Source of the DNA: Mediterraneibacter massiliensis
GTDB taxonomy: Bacteria > Bacillota > Clostridia > Lachnospirales > Lachnospiraceae
Reading direction: 5' to 3'
Assembly: GCF_001487105.1 (NCBI RefSeq)
Contig: NZ_LN913001.1
Coordinates: forward strand, 1,629,902 to 1,693,901
Length of the DNA: 64,000 bases
How positions within the stretch are numbered: position 1 is the first letter of the stretch; every line of letters starts with the position of its first letter. Position numbers and translations under genes: made by a program. Shown here one piece after another: positions 35,583-45,135 of the stretch. The notes beneath the pieces were generated by a model that saw nothing but the letters and a program-made list of their open reading frames with translations, ran no database searches and was not told the origin of the DNA.

Positions 35583-36883
35583 TGGCAGTCCTCCTTTTCA
35601 AAACGGACTCTGACTGAATTTGCGTGTGCCGTCAGTCTCTCTGCCTGCGCGAACTGTTCAATATCCTTATGTACGGTTCTTAATGCCTCTTTTGAATAAG
35701 AGATGATACTTGACTTCTTCAAAAAATCATCTACTGAAAGAGGGGAGAAAAATTTTGCCGTTCCATTGGTCGGCAGGACATGATTAGGGCCCGCAAAATA
35801 GTCTCCCAACGGCTCGCTTGCATATTCTCCGATAAAAATCGCACCCGCATTTCGGATCTTTGTCATCACCTCAAACGGATTCGCAGTCATGATCTCCAAA
35901 TGTTCAGAGGCGATTTCATTGGCCGCATCAATTGCCTCCTCCAGTGTATCCGCTACCAATATATGTCCATAATTTTCTAAAGACTTTGCTATGATCTCTC
36001 CTCTGGATAGTTCTGCGATAAACTGATCTATCTGGCTGGAAACCTCTTTTGCGAGTTCCTGGCTTGTAGTCACCAAAATAGCAGAAGCAAGTTCGTCATG
36101 TTCTGCCTGTGAGAGCAGATCTGCCGCCACATATCGTGGATTCGCTGTCTCATCTGCCAGTACTAAAATTTCACTGGGACCTGCAATAGAATCGATACTC
36201 ACATGTCCGTAGACAGCTTTTTTAGCCAGAGCAACATAGATATTCCCAGGCCCTACGATCTTGTCTACTTTCGGCACACTCTGTGTACCGTAAGCAAGAG
36301 CTGCGATTGCCTGTGCTCCTCCGACTTTATAAATTTCATCTGCTCCTGCCTCATTTGCCGCTACTAAGGTAGTCGGAGCGATCTTCCCTTCTTTATCCGG
36401 CGGCGTTACCATGATAATTTTTTCTACCCCAGCTACCTTTGCCGGAAGAATGTTCATTAACACTGAAGAAGGATAAGCTGCCTTTCCCCCCGGAACATAA
36501 ACGCCTGCTTTTTGGATCGCCGTTACCTTCTGACCGAGTATAGTGCCATCCGGTTTGCTGTCAAACCAGCTGTACTGCATCTGTTTTGCATGATACTCCC
36601 TGATGTTTTTCATCGCTCTGCGGATGATCTCAAGCAACTGTCCGTCTACTTTCTGATACGCCTGATCAATTTCTTCCTTTGTCACGAGAATATTGTTCTT
36701 GTTTAAAGAAAAACCGTCGAATCTTTCCGTATAGGAAAAAAGCGCCTCGTCTTTCTTATCCTTGACCGCGCGAATGATTTCCTGTACACTCGCCTCATAC
36801 ATTCCATAACTATTGGGGCTTCTTTTTAATAATGCTTCCAAAAGATTCTGCTTAGAACCTTCATTTAATTTTTCAATGCGCAT
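35579..36883 (-). CDS. hisD: Histidinol dehydrogenase
   Basis: 434 residues from ATG 36883, which places the AAGAAGGGA site about ten bases upstream; the in-frame ATG at 36892 would be too close. Hallmarks: YVPGGKAAYPSSVLMN, VDKIVGPGNIYVALAKK, IAGPSEILVLAD, AEHDELASAILVT, and GPNHVLPTNGTAKFFSPLSV. It oxidises histidinol to histidine with NAD. It overlaps hisG by 11 bases. Confidence 0.97.
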   Translation of the reverse strand: MRIEKLNEGSKQNLLEALLKRSPNSYGMYEASVQEIIRAVKDKKDEALFSYTERFDGFSLNKNNILVTKEEIDQAYQKVDGQLLEIIRRAMKNIREYHAKQMQYSWFDSKPDGTILGQKVTAIQKAGVYVPGGKAAYPSSVLMNILPAKVAGVEKIIMVTPPDKEGKIAPTTLVAANEAGADEIYKVGGAQAIAALAYGTQSVPKVDKIVGPGNIYVALAKKAVYGHVSIDSIAGPSEILVLADETANPRYVAADLLSQAEHDELASAILVTTSQELAKEVSSQIDQFIAELSRGEIIAKSLENYGHILVADTLEEAIDAANEIASEHLEIMTANPFEVMTKIRNAGAIFIGEYASEPLGDYFAGPNHVLPTNGTAKFFSPLSVDDFLKKSSIISYSKEALRTVHKDIEQFAQAERLTAHANSVRVRFEKEDCQ

Positions 36884-37535
36884 CTTTCTCATTCCCTTCT
36901 TGCAGCAACTTTCTAAGATTCTGGATCAATTCTTTGATCCTTTCATTTTCCATCCTCATACTGACTGGATTCACGATCATCCGGGCGGATAAAGGACATA
37001 CCTCCTCTAATACAACAAGTCCGTTTTCCCTTAAAGTAGATCCCGTTTCTACAATATCGACAATAACTTCTGATAAACCTACGATAGGCGCAAGCTCGAT
37101 CGAACCGTGCATTTTGATGATCTCGACCGTCTGGTGTTTCTTATTGTAAAAATACTCTTTGGCAATTTTCGGATACTTGGTAGCGACCCGGATCAGCTCA
37201 TGCCGATTTAAAAGCTCTCTTGCCGTTTCGTGGCCGCATACACACATACGGCATTTTCCAAAACCAAGATCCAAGACCTCATGGACTTTCCTTCCTTCCT
37301 CCACGATCGTATCTCTTCCCACAACTCCGATATCCGCCGCGCCATATTCTACATAGGTAGGTACATCCGGACCTTTTGCCAGAAAAAATTTTAATTTTAA
37401 CTCTTCATTCACAAAAATCAGCTTCCTGGAATTTTTATCTTTCATCTCTTCACAAGTGATTCCCAGCTTTTCCAGCATTTCCAGCGTTTTGCTCGCCAGG
37501 CGCCCTTTCGTAAGGGCAAATGTCAAATATCTCAT
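36873..37535 (-). CDS. hisG: ATP phosphoribosyltransferase, short form HisG
   Basis: 220 residues: the short HisG lacking the C-terminal regulatory domain, which needs HisZ, encoded just upstream. ALTKGRLASKTLEML opens the catalytic domain; GAADIGVVGRDTIVEEG and DIVETGSTLRENGL (PRPP loop) are typical. It catalyses the first, feedback-controlled step of the pathway. Confidence 0.96.
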   Translation of the reverse strand: MRYLTFALTKGRLASKTLEMLEKLGITCEEMKDKNSRKLIFVNEELKLKFFLAKGPDVPTYVEYGAADIGVVGRDTIVEEGRKVHEVLDLGFGKCRMCVCGHETARELLNRHELIRVATKYPKIAKEYFYNKKHQTVEIIKMHGSIELAPIVGLSEVIVDIVETGSTLRENGLVVLEEVCPLSARMIVNPVSMRMENERIKELIQNLRKLLQEGNEKDAH

Positions 37536-37547
37536 CTTTCGCTCCTT

Positions 37548-38801
37548 TTAGTCTGCTTTTTTGGCTGCGTCTGCTATCTTTTCTTCGCCGGTTTTTAAAT
37601 TGATCATCTCAATCTTTAAATCTTCTCTCAAATATAGTATACTGACCGCATTCATTCTTCTGCCGTACCGGATAAAATGTTCTTTTTCTTCTGCGCCTTC
37701 TCTTTTATACATACTGATACATTTTCCTTTTGCGCGGAAACTCTTAGCCAGAGAAAGCGCCCATTTTTCCGTATTTTCCGTGTAAACGATCAGATTTACA
37801 TGTCCTGTTTCAACCGGGATTTTCTGTCGGTTCAAAGCACTCATCAATTCATCGATGATAATAGCAAAACCAATAGAAGGTGTATTCTTTCCAAATTTTT
37901 CTAAAAGATGATCATAGCGCCCTCCCCTTACGACAGCATCCCCTGTTCCATACGTATAAGCGCGGAATATGATCCCTGTATAATATCCATAGCTTCCGCT
38001 CATGCTCAGATCAAAGGTAATATGCTTTTCGACTCCGTACAGTACAAGCAGCTTATAGATTTTGAGAAGTCTTACAATTGCCCGTCGCGCGTTGACAGAA
38101 GGCGCGATCTTTGCCGCTTTCTCCATGATTTCCGGTCCTCCTGTCAGTTCCGGCAGAATGCGGAATGCTTCTTTTACGCTCCCTTTCACATGCGATGTAT
38201 CCAAAACTTCTTCCACTCCGAAATAGTTCCTGTTTACGATCAGGGAATGGAGTTCTTCTTTCTTTTCTTTTGTAAGACCTGTCGCTTCCATTAGACTCTG
38301 GATAAAATCCACATGCCCTACGCTGACTTGAAATTCTTTTAAACCAACCTTTTCCAGGCCATCGATCACCATAGCGATCATCTCTGCATCTGCGGCAGTT
38401 GAATCTAATCCGATCAATTCCGCTCCAAGTTGTGTATTTTCCTTTAATCTTCCCTGGTAGCTGGAATGATTGATAAATGTATTTCCTGTGTAGCACAGGC
38501 GGATCGGAAAGTCCTCCGGCTCAAACAACGTTGCCGCAACGCGTGCTACAGAAGGTGTGATGTCCGGACGAAGCGCCAGGATATTGCCGTCCCGATCAAA
38601 AAATTTATAAAGTTCCTGCACGGAAATCGTACCGATTTCTTTTCGAAATACATCGAAATATTCAAATGTCGGCGTCTGTATATCCTGATATCCGTATAAG
38701 TGTAGTGTATCCTGTAATTTTTCCTGCAAGGCAAGCTTTATCCTACATTCTTTATTATAAATATCCCGGACGCCTTCCGGTGTATGGAGTTTTTCTTCCA
38801 T
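37548..38801 (-). CDS. hisZ: ATP phosphoribosyltransferase regulatory subunit HisZ
   Basis: 417 residues from ATG 38801 (GAGGAGGCGG upstream). It is a HisRS-like protein (LHTPEGVRDIYNKEC, then LRPDITPSVARVAAT) that lacks the HisRS anticodon-domain C-terminus. HisZ forms an octamer with short HisG and confers histidine feedback. The VVRGGRYDHLLEKFG loop is retained. It is first in the operon. Confidence 0.93.
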   Translation of the reverse strand: MEEKLHTPEGVRDIYNKECRIKLALQEKLQDTLHLYGYQDIQTPTFEYFDVFRKEIGTISVQELYKFFDRDGNILALRPDITPSVARVAATLFEPEDFPIRLCYTGNTFINHSSYQGRLKENTQLGAELIGLDSTAADAEMIAMVIDGLEKVGLKEFQVSVGHVDFIQSLMEATGLTKEKKEELHSLIVNRNYFGVEEVLDTSHVKGSVKEAFRILPELTGGPEIMEKAAKIAPSVNARRAIVRLLKIYKLLVLYGVEKHITFDLSMSGSYGYYTGIIFRAYTYGTGDAVVRGGRYDHLLEKFGKNTPSIGFAIIIDELMSALNRQKIPVETGHVNLIVYTENTEKWALSLAKSFRAKGKCISMYKREGAEEKEHFIRYGRRMNAVSILYLREDLKIEMINLKTGEEKIADAAKKAD

Positions 38802-38849
38802 GTTCCGCCTCCTCACTTTACTGTGCTAATACATTAAATTGCTTCTGTC

Positions 38850-38878
38850 ATTATACGAATTTTCTTTCTGTCTGTCAA
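38850..38878 (-). promoter_or_regulatory. Perfect sigma-A promoter of the his operon
   Basis: TTGACA (complement of 38873-38878), 17 bases, TATAAT (complement of 38850-38855): exact consensus. The -35 overlaps the recU stop codon. The leader is only about 40 bases, so there is no room for a T-box or attenuator. Confidence 0.9.
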
Positions 38879-39408
38879 TCCCTGCTGTCCAAATCTTTTT
38901 GGATATAATCCAGATAAGGTACGAAATACCCATTTTTAAACGCCATAAAAAAGGATGGATCTAATTCTTCATATCGAAAACTTTTCCGACCGCCTTCTTT
39001 TGCCCGCTTCCAAAACTTCAAAATCTCTTTGAACTGCATATAGTATAGTTCATTTCTATGACTGAAATAGAGAAGAAGAAAAGAGATGCCGCCTTGTCTT
39101 TCAAATTTCTCCATAAAAGAAACCTGATGCTCATGTATATTCTGAAGCGGGAACGTATCTGCATGACATTCTTTTGCATCAAAACAGACAGGAAGACCCT
39201 GCACAGCACCGATGTAGTCTACCGTACTGATCTTATCAAAATATGCCAATGTGATATGACGTTGCTCTTTATCTATCTTCACAGGCGTGATCGGCGTAGG
39301 GATCTTCTGTATCAGAGCTAGTCCCAGTTCCCCATATCGGTCATTCGTCCTATTGACAAAGTCTTCCAGCGCAGAACCTCTAAGGCCTCTTGAATTCCAT
39401 GTCGCCAT
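38875..39408 (-). CDS. recU: Holliday junction resolvase RecU
   Basis: 177 residues. It matches RecU: N-terminal SRGLRGSALEDFVNRTNDRY, GLALIQKIPTPITPVK, DYIGAVQGLPVCFDAKEC (the metal-binding Asp and Glu-x-Lys type core) and the FYFS-like tail. RecU cuts Holliday junctions in Firmicutes, working with RuvAB (ruvB begins at the window end). AAGGAG is eight bases before the ATG, which lies inside the 3' end of the RluA gene. Confidence 0.92.
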   Translation of the reverse strand: MATWNSRGLRGSALEDFVNRTNDRYGELGLALIQKIPTPITPVKIDKEQRHITLAYFDKISTVDYIGAVQGLPVCFDAKECHADTFPLQNIHEHQVSFMEKFERQGGISFLLLYFSHRNELYYMQFKEILKFWKRAKEGGRKSFRYEELDPSFFMAFKNGYFVPYLDYIQKDLDSRD

Positions 39409-40402
39409 CTGTGTTCACTCCTTTTGCACGCAGCACCTTCTCAAAAAGAGAGGGAAGAGGCGCTGTAATTTTCATTCCCGATAAATGCCGCAGTTCTCCT
39501 TTACATTCCGGCATGATAAGCTGATAAGCATGAAGTAACTGTGACTGACAGCCAAACTCTTTTTTATACTGTTCATTGAGCCTGTATTCTCCGTATTTAT
39601 AATCGCCGATCAACGGATGTCCAATACTCGCAAGATGCGCACGTATCTGGTGAGTTTTTCCAGTGATCAGATGCACCTTTAAAAGTGTAGAATCATCTGC
39701 TGTAGCAATAGGCTGGTATTCTGTCTCAATATAAGCTTCTTCTTTTCTGTACACATCCGTCTGTGCTTCGTCTATTTTAAAAGGCAGGATTGTTACTTTA
39801 TTATGTGTCCTGTCCTTTACAAGTACTCCTCGTATATGCGCAGATGCAGTGATCTGTCCCTTTACAAGACAAAGATACTGCTTCTGTATAGTCCTCTTCT
39901 TAAATCCAGCATTTAACTGCTGCAAAGCAGCAAGTGTCTTTCCTGCTGCTATGATCCCACTTGTATTTCTGTCCAGACGATTGCAGATGGAGGGGCGAAA
40001 AGTAAGAAGTTCTTCTTCTTTTAGCTGTCCACTCTTCAACAGATAGGTGACTATATGTTCCACGAGAGACTCATCCTGTGGTTTCGCCTTCTGGGACAGC
40101 ATGCCGACTGGCTTATTAATAAAAAGCACGTCTTTGTCTTCATATAAGATATTCAATTTCCCCTCCGTATATTGTATCTGTGTATTGGAAAATTTCGAAA
40201 GGGTTTCCTCTGACAGGAAAAACTTTATTCTGTCCCCCGTACACAGCTTCTCGTTTCCTGCGGCCTTTTTTCCGTTCAGTGTGATGTTCTTTTTGCGCAG
40301 CATTTTATACAGGAAACTCTTCGGAGCAGTATTCAGATACTTTCCAAGTAGTTTATCCAATCGCTGCCCCGCTTCCTTTTCACTGATATAAATTTCTTTC
40401 AT
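39380..40402 (-). CDS. RluA family pseudouridine synthase (RluC-like)
   Basis: 340 residues. An S4 domain (QRLDKLLGKYLNTAPKSFLY) is followed by the RluA catalytic domain with RLDRNTSGIIAAGK carrying the catalytic Asp, and GKTHQIRAHLASIGHPLIGD. The N-terminal S4 and length fit RluC-type enzymes of 23S rRNA, but the target is not determined. Its last 29 bases overlap recU. Confidence 0.9.
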   Translation of the reverse strand: MKEIYISEKEAGQRLDKLLGKYLNTAPKSFLYKMLRKKNITLNGKKAAGNEKLCTGDRIKFFLSEETLSKFSNTQIQYTEGKLNILYEDKDVLFINKPVGMLSQKAKPQDESLVEHIVTYLLKSGQLKEEELLTFRPSICNRLDRNTSGIIAAGKTLAALQQLNAGFKKRTIQKQYLCLVKGQITASAHIRGVLVKDRTHNKVTILPFKIDEAQTDVYRKEEAYIETEYQPIATADDSTLLKVHLITGKTHQIRAHLASIGHPLIGDYKYGEYRLNEQYKKEFGCQSQLLHAYQLIMPECKGELRHLSGMKITAPLPSLFEKVLRAKGVNTDGDMEFKRP

Positions 40403-40438
40403 ATTCCACCCATTTCGTTTTTTCTTCCGTCGTTTGCG

Positions 40439-41017
40439 CTACATAGAAATATTTAAGATCGTGTGCAAAATACGCGCTTCCGTTTCCTTTGTATCTTTTT
40501 TTTCTACAGCTGCGATATTGTTAAGACCTTCTGCCCGTGCCAAGAAAGCCTTATACTGATTTAAAATTTTTACATTGGCATTGGAAAACTGATTTTCAAC
40601 CAGGATACTCCGTATATATCTGGAAGCCTCCTGCACATTTACTTTACTGTAGTGCGTATAGCCAAAAACAGTATGCCCGGATATGACAATGCAGTCTATG
40701 GGCATGATCTTTTCACGGCTCGTGATAATCATATCATAACCAACTGTCAGATGTGTAGTGACAGCTTTCACCTCTTTTACCAGCTTTTCCTTGACCGAAT
40801 GGTATGGAAATCTGCTGATGACCCCTACCAGTGCTTTAGAAGCAGGCAGACAGCCAAGCACGGCTACTACTGTAAGCATATTCAGCCGTGTATGTGTCTG
40901 GCTGTATCCGAGCAGAAAAATCAAAAGCACGATCCCAAAGTAAATAATGGTGCGCAGAATCTCTACTTTTCTTTTATAATCTAAAAATCCCGGGGTACCT
41001 TTTTGTACTCTTTTCAT
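40439..41017 (-). CDS. Unknown membrane protein
   Basis: 192 residues that I do not recognise. Two adjacent membrane helices at about 23-41 and 46-66 (IIYFGIVLLIFLLGYS, then LTVVAVLGCLPASKALVGVI) are followed by a soluble cytoplasmic or external domain of about 120 residues with DMIITSREKIMPIDCIVISG. It is in line with RluA and SDR genes (36 and 12 base gaps). The clean start and spacing support a real gene. Confidence 0.7.
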   Translation of the reverse strand: MKRVQKGTPGFLDYKRKVEILRTIIYFGIVLLIFLLGYSQTHTRLNMLTVVAVLGCLPASKALVGVISRFPYHSVKEKLVKEVKAVTTHLTVGYDMIITSREKIMPIDCIVISGHTVFGYTHYSKVNVQEASRYIRSILVENQFSNANVKILNQYKAFLARAEGLNNIAAVEKKDTKETEARILHTILNISM

Positions 41018-41029
41018 CTGTATGACTCC

Positions 41030-41797
41030 TTACTTTCTCCCAATTTGTTCTAGTTTTAACACAAGACGGTGCGGCAAGACCTTTGCCGCTATCTGCGCTC
41101 CCTTCATAGGAAGTCCATATATAGACAAAGATTTCCTGGCGTGGCTGTCCAAAAGCGCTTTTCGTACCACCTGCGGCGCTTCTGCCATGACTTTTTCTTT
41201 TAGGAAACTTTCCGGTCTGCCCGCTGTTTCAAAAAATTCCGTATCTACCGGTCCCGGACATACGGCTGTAACATAGATTCTTCTGTTTTTTACTTCTTCT
41301 CCCAATGCTCTGGAAAAACTCAGCACATAGGCTTTTGTCGCCGCATATACGGCAAATCCGGGCTGCGGACAAAATGCGGCGGCGGACGCAATGTTTAAGA
41401 TCCGGCTTCCTGCTGACATATATGGCAGACATACAAAAGTCATTTCTGTCAATGCACGGCAGTTTAAGTCTATCATACGGCTCTGACATCCTGCTTCTTT
41501 TCGCCGTATATCTTCTGCGTTTCCAGACTTTCCGAAACCGGCTGCATTGACTAACATACGGATATCCGGTTTTTCAGTTTCCAAAAGATTGCTCAATTCT
41601 GTATATATTTCTTTTTCTGTCAGATCCCCGTTAAAAATCCGCACCGGGACACGTATCTGTGCCGAAAGTGCGAGAAGCTTTTCCTTCCGTCTGGCGATCA
41701 CCCATATTTCATCTAGTGTTTGATAAAAATACTCCATTTGTCTTGCAAATTCTCTTCCTATACCGGAAGAGGCGCCTGTTATGATCCCGATCTTCAT
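41030..41797 (-). CDS. SDR family NAD(P)-dependent oxidoreductase
   Basis: 255 residues. Cofactor motif TGASSGIGREFARQM at residues 8-22, NAAGFG, the catalytic Ser in ILNIASAAAF and YAATK (Tyr/Lys). The pattern is of classical SDR enzymes related to YqjQ/DltE; substrate unknown. It overlaps the YgiQ gene by 4 bases. Confidence 0.9.
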   Translation of the reverse strand: MKIGIITGASSGIGREFARQMEYFYQTLDEIWVIARRKEKLLALSAQIRVPVRIFNGDLTEKEIYTELSNLLETEKPDIRMLVNAAGFGKSGNAEDIRRKEAGCQSRMIDLNCRALTEMTFVCLPYMSAGSRILNIASAAAFCPQPGFAVYAATKAYVLSFSRALGEEVKNRRIYVTAVCPGPVDTEFFETAGRPESFLKEKVMAEAPQVVRKALLDSHARKSLSIYGLPMKGAQIAAKVLPHRLVLKLEQIGRK

Positions 41798-43707
41798 CTA
41801 GTTCCCTTCTTTCTGTGCGTATTGCGTATCGTCTTTTTCCTCCTGTTTTTGAATTCCGTATTTCTTCCCGCCTTTGGCTGTTCCTTTCCTTTATCCTGTT
41901 TATTCTTTATCCGTCTTGGCGCGATCAGACACTGCGGACCAAATCCGATCAGATCAGTTCTGCCTGCTTTTTTCAGTGCTTCATAAACCAATTCATAATT
42001 TTCTGGCCTTCTGTATTGTATCAGCGCCCGCTGCATTGCTTTTTCATGAGGAGAACGCGGAACATAGACCTCTTTCATCGTTCGTGGATCCAAACCTGTA
42101 TAATACATACAAGTCGATATCGTAGAAGGCGTCGGATAAAAATCTTGTACTTGTTCCGGCATATACCCTAAGTCCCTACAGTACTCTGCCAACTCTACTG
42201 CTTCTTTCAGTGAAGAACCAGGATGTGAGGACATTAAGTAAGGGACAAGATACTGCTCCTTGTTTAATCGTTTGTTCATTTCTGTGTATTCTTTTATAAA
42301 TTCCCGATATACACTGTTCTTTGGCTTCCCCATCATATGAAGCACAGTATCTGAGACATGTTCCGGGGCTACTTTTAATTGCCCGCTCACATGATGCTCA
42401 CACAGTTCTTTTAAAAACGACTGGTCTTTTTCTGCAAGTACATAGTCAAACCGAATACCGGAACGTATAAATACTTTTTTCACTTTTGGTATATTTCTTA
42501 ATTTTTTTAGTAACTGTATATAGTTTTTATGGCTGGCATCTAAATTTTTACAAGGAGAAGGAAACAGACACTGCCTGTCCTTGCAAGTTCCCACACGCAG
42601 CTGTTTTTTACATGCCGGATGTCTGAAATCCGCCGTAGGACCTCCCACATCATGGATATAACCCTTAAATTCCTTTTCTTGGGTAAGTATTTTTGCTTCT
42701 GTGAGCAGAGATTCATGACTTCTCGTCTGTATGATCCTACCCTGATGGAAAGTCAGCGCACAAAAATTACAGCCGCCAAAGCAGCCTCGATTGCTGATCA
42801 GGCTGAATTTCACTTCTGCAATCGCTGGAATCCCTCCCGCTTCTTTATAGGATGGATGGAAAGTACGCATATAGGGCAGTGCATACACATCATCCATTTC
42901 CATCTCAGTAAGCGGTTTGGAGGGAGGATTTTGCAGAACATATACATGTTCACTATACTTTTCCACAAGACGTTTTCCTGTAAACGGATCCGTATTACAG
43001 TACTGTGTGTAGAAACTCTGTGCATACTGCTTTTTATCTGTTTTCATTTTCTCAAAGGAAGGCAGGGCAACATAGTCATAGACAGCATCTATCGAAGATA
43101 CTTTGACAACCGTCCCATCAATATAAGTCAGATCCTGTACCGCAATTCCTGCATCTAATCCTTCTGCGATCTCTAAGATAGAATGTTCTCCCATGCCATA
43201 AGAGATCATGTCTGCGGCGGAATCTAATAAAATGGAACGTCTGAGCCTGTCCGACCAGTAATCATAGTGAGCGAGCCGCCTCAGGCTCGCTTCTATGCCG
43301 CCTAAAATAATCGGCACGTCTTTATATGCCTGCCGGATCAGATTGCCATACACAGCCGTCGCGTAATCTGGCCGTTTTCCGATTTCTCCGCCGGGAGTAT
43401 AAGCATCTTTCTTTCGTCTTTTTCCAGATACAGAATAATGGTTGACCATAGAATCCATATTGCCCGCCGATACAAGAAATGCAAGACGGGGTTTCCCGTA
43501 TTCCATAATACTCTCTTTCTTTTTCCAATCTGGCTGCGAAAGGATTCCGACTTTATATCCATGTGCTTCCAGAAGCCGGCTGATGATCGCATGTCCAAAA
43601 GAAGGATGATCGACATAAGCATCCCCAATGACATAAACAAAATCTACATATTTCCAGCCTCTTTTCTCCATATCCTGTCTGCATATCGGCAAAAATTCCC
43701 GGTTCAT
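41794..43707 (-). CDS. YgiQ family radical SAM protein
   Basis: 637 residues. The start region MEKRGWKYVDFVYVIGDAYV and HPSFGHAIISRLLE is the UPF0313/YgiQ signature. The radical SAM cluster motif is in SNRGCFGGCNFCALTFHQGR. The domain after the core includes QVQDFYPTPSTISTCMYYTG. The C-terminus is lysine/arginine-rich. Its reaction is unknown; it is very widespread in bacteria. Confidence 0.92.
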   Translation of the reverse strand: MNREFLPICRQDMEKRGWKYVDFVYVIGDAYVDHPSFGHAIISRLLEAHGYKVGILSQPDWKKKESIMEYGKPRLAFLVSAGNMDSMVNHYSVSGKRRKKDAYTPGGEIGKRPDYATAVYGNLIRQAYKDVPIILGGIEASLRRLAHYDYWSDRLRRSILLDSAADMISYGMGEHSILEIAEGLDAGIAVQDLTYIDGTVVKVSSIDAVYDYVALPSFEKMKTDKKQYAQSFYTQYCNTDPFTGKRLVEKYSEHVYVLQNPPSKPLTEMEMDDVYALPYMRTFHPSYKEAGGIPAIAEVKFSLISNRGCFGGCNFCALTFHQGRIIQTRSHESLLTEAKILTQEKEFKGYIHDVGGPTADFRHPACKKQLRVGTCKDRQCLFPSPCKNLDASHKNYIQLLKKLRNIPKVKKVFIRSGIRFDYVLAEKDQSFLKELCEHHVSGQLKVAPEHVSDTVLHMMGKPKNSVYREFIKEYTEMNKRLNKEQYLVPYLMSSHPGSSLKEAVELAEYCRDLGYMPEQVQDFYPTPSTISTCMYYTGLDPRTMKEVYVPRSPHEKAMQRALIQYRRPENYELVYEALKKAGRTDLIGFGPQCLIAPRRIKNKQDKGKEQPKAGRNTEFKNRRKKTIRNTHRKKGTR

Positions 43708-43735
43708 CTTTATACTCCCTGTGTTTTACCACTTT

Positions 43736-44407
43736 TTAAAAACATCTTTCATAGGTATCCTGGAATATTTCAAAATAGTCATGAATGAAATAATCCGCAA
43801 GCTCCTTTTTTTCATCTGTGAGCGGGCGGGAAAACGCGTCATCCACTGCACATACTTCCATGCCCGCATTCTTTCCGGCTCGTATTCCATTTGGTATATC
43901 TTCAAATACGAGGCACGCTTCAGGCGAAACCTGCAGTTCCTTTGCCACTTGCAAATAGATATCCGGGCTTGGCTTTCCGCAAGGCACCTCGCAGGAAGTC
44001 TTGACTGACTGAAAATACCAGTCTATATCCAGTGCTTTAAGCGCCGCCTCCGCAAGAGTTCTCGCATTGCTGGTGGCGATCCCGAGAAGTATATGTCGCT
44101 CTTTCATTTTATCCAAAAATTCTTTTGCCCCTGGTTTTAAAAGAACCTTTGTCTTATACAGTTCCATTGTCATCTCTATCCATTCTGCCTGCACTTCCTC
44201 CACGGTTTTATGCAGGTTAGGAAAGGTGTCTACGAAATACAGCGCTGTTTCTGTATAACTTTTCCCTTCAATTGCCCTGTGAAAATCTTCCGGTAAGGTA
44301 AGGTGGTACTTCTGTACGTATTTTCTATCCACTTCCGGCCAGATCCACATAGAATCTACCAAAGATCCATCCATATCAAAGATCACTGCTTTTTTCTTTT
44401 TTAACAT
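43736..44407 (-). CDS. HAD superfamily phosphatase (beta-phosphoglucomutase-like)
   Basis: 223 residues. Motif I DMDGSLVDSMW, motif II in LLGIATSNARTLAEA, the motif III Lys in GKPSPDIYLQVAKEL, motif IV in CLVFEDIPNGIRAGKNAGM. The helical cap lies between motif I and II, placing it in subfamily I. It likely hydrolyses a small phosphorylated metabolite; the substrate is not predictable. It overlaps the RsuA gene by 7 bases. Confidence 0.9.
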   Translation of the reverse strand: MLKKKKAVIFDMDGSLVDSMWIWPEVDRKYVQKYHLTLPEDFHRAIEGKSYTETALYFVDTFPNLHKTVEEVQAEWIEMTMELYKTKVLLKPGAKEFLDKMKERHILLGIATSNARTLAEAALKALDIDWYFQSVKTSCEVPCGKPSPDIYLQVAKELQVSPEACLVFEDIPNGIRAGKNAGMEVCAVDDAFSRPLTDEKKELADYFIHDYFEIFQDTYERCF

Positions 44408-45105
44408 AACTTTTCCTTTTCTTCCTCTGTCAATTCCCGGTATTCCCCCGGCTTCAATGTCTCATCCAATCGCAGATTGCCCATCTGTATACGTTTTAAA
44501 TACAGCACTCTTTTTCCAATGGCTTGGAACATTCGCTTTACCTGATGGAATTTTCCTTCCTGTATGGTCAGTTCAATTTCTGAAATCTCACCGGAAAAAA
44601 GGATTTTTAGCTTTCCCGGCAACGTTCGCCTTTTTTCTCCAATATCCATTCCCTCTGCAAATACATCTACATCTGCCTCTGTTACCGGACCTTCTATTTT
44701 GGCATAATAGATTTTGTCTACATGCTTTTTGGGAGAAAGTATGCGATGCGCAAATCCGCCGTCGTTGGTAAGCAAAAGAAGTCCTTCCGTATCCTTGTCC
44801 AGCCTGCCGGCTGGGAACAGATCTTTTCTTGGAGCTTCCATAAGGGAAAGTACTGTCTTTTCGCTTTTATCCTGTGTCGCAGATACTACGCCCGACGGCT
44901 TATTCATCATATAATATACAAAAGAAGTATAAGAAATCTGAGTTCCCTCCAGACATACAATACTTTCTTTTGTATCAACCTTTGCCTCCGGTCTTCGGAC
45001 AGTCTGACCGTCTACTTTCACCAGACCTTTCGCAATCTGCTTTTTTACTTCGCTTCTTGCAGCGGCAGTCATATCCGCAAGGTATTTGTCCAGTCTTATT
45101 TTCAT
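44401..45105 (-). CDS. RsuA-type 16S rRNA pseudouridine synthase
   Basis: 234 residues. S4 domain MKIRLDKYLADMTAAARSEV, then FPAGRLDKDTEGLLLLTNDG with the catalytic Asp, and IQEGKFHQVKRMFQAIGKRV. This is the RsuA/RluB branch; by similarity U516 of 16S rRNA is the likely target. It overlaps the HAD gene and follows the RsmF gene. Confidence 0.88.
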   Translation of the reverse strand: MKIRLDKYLADMTAAARSEVKKQIAKGLVKVDGQTVRRPEAKVDTKESIVCLEGTQISYTSFVYYMMNKPSGVVSATQDKSEKTVLSLMEAPRKDLFPAGRLDKDTEGLLLLTNDGGFAHRILSPKKHVDKIYYAKIEGPVTEADVDVFAEGMDIGEKRRTLPGKLKILFSGEISEIELTIQEGKFHQVKRMFQAIGKRVLYLKRIQMGNLRLDETLKPGEYRELTEEEKEKLC

Positions 45106-45135
45106 ATGCTGTTTTCCTTTTCTTGTATCTATTCT

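Noticed and set aside
38053..38496. 147-codon ORF on the minus strand
   Set aside because: It is another frame of hisZ with an unlikely composition and no start signal.
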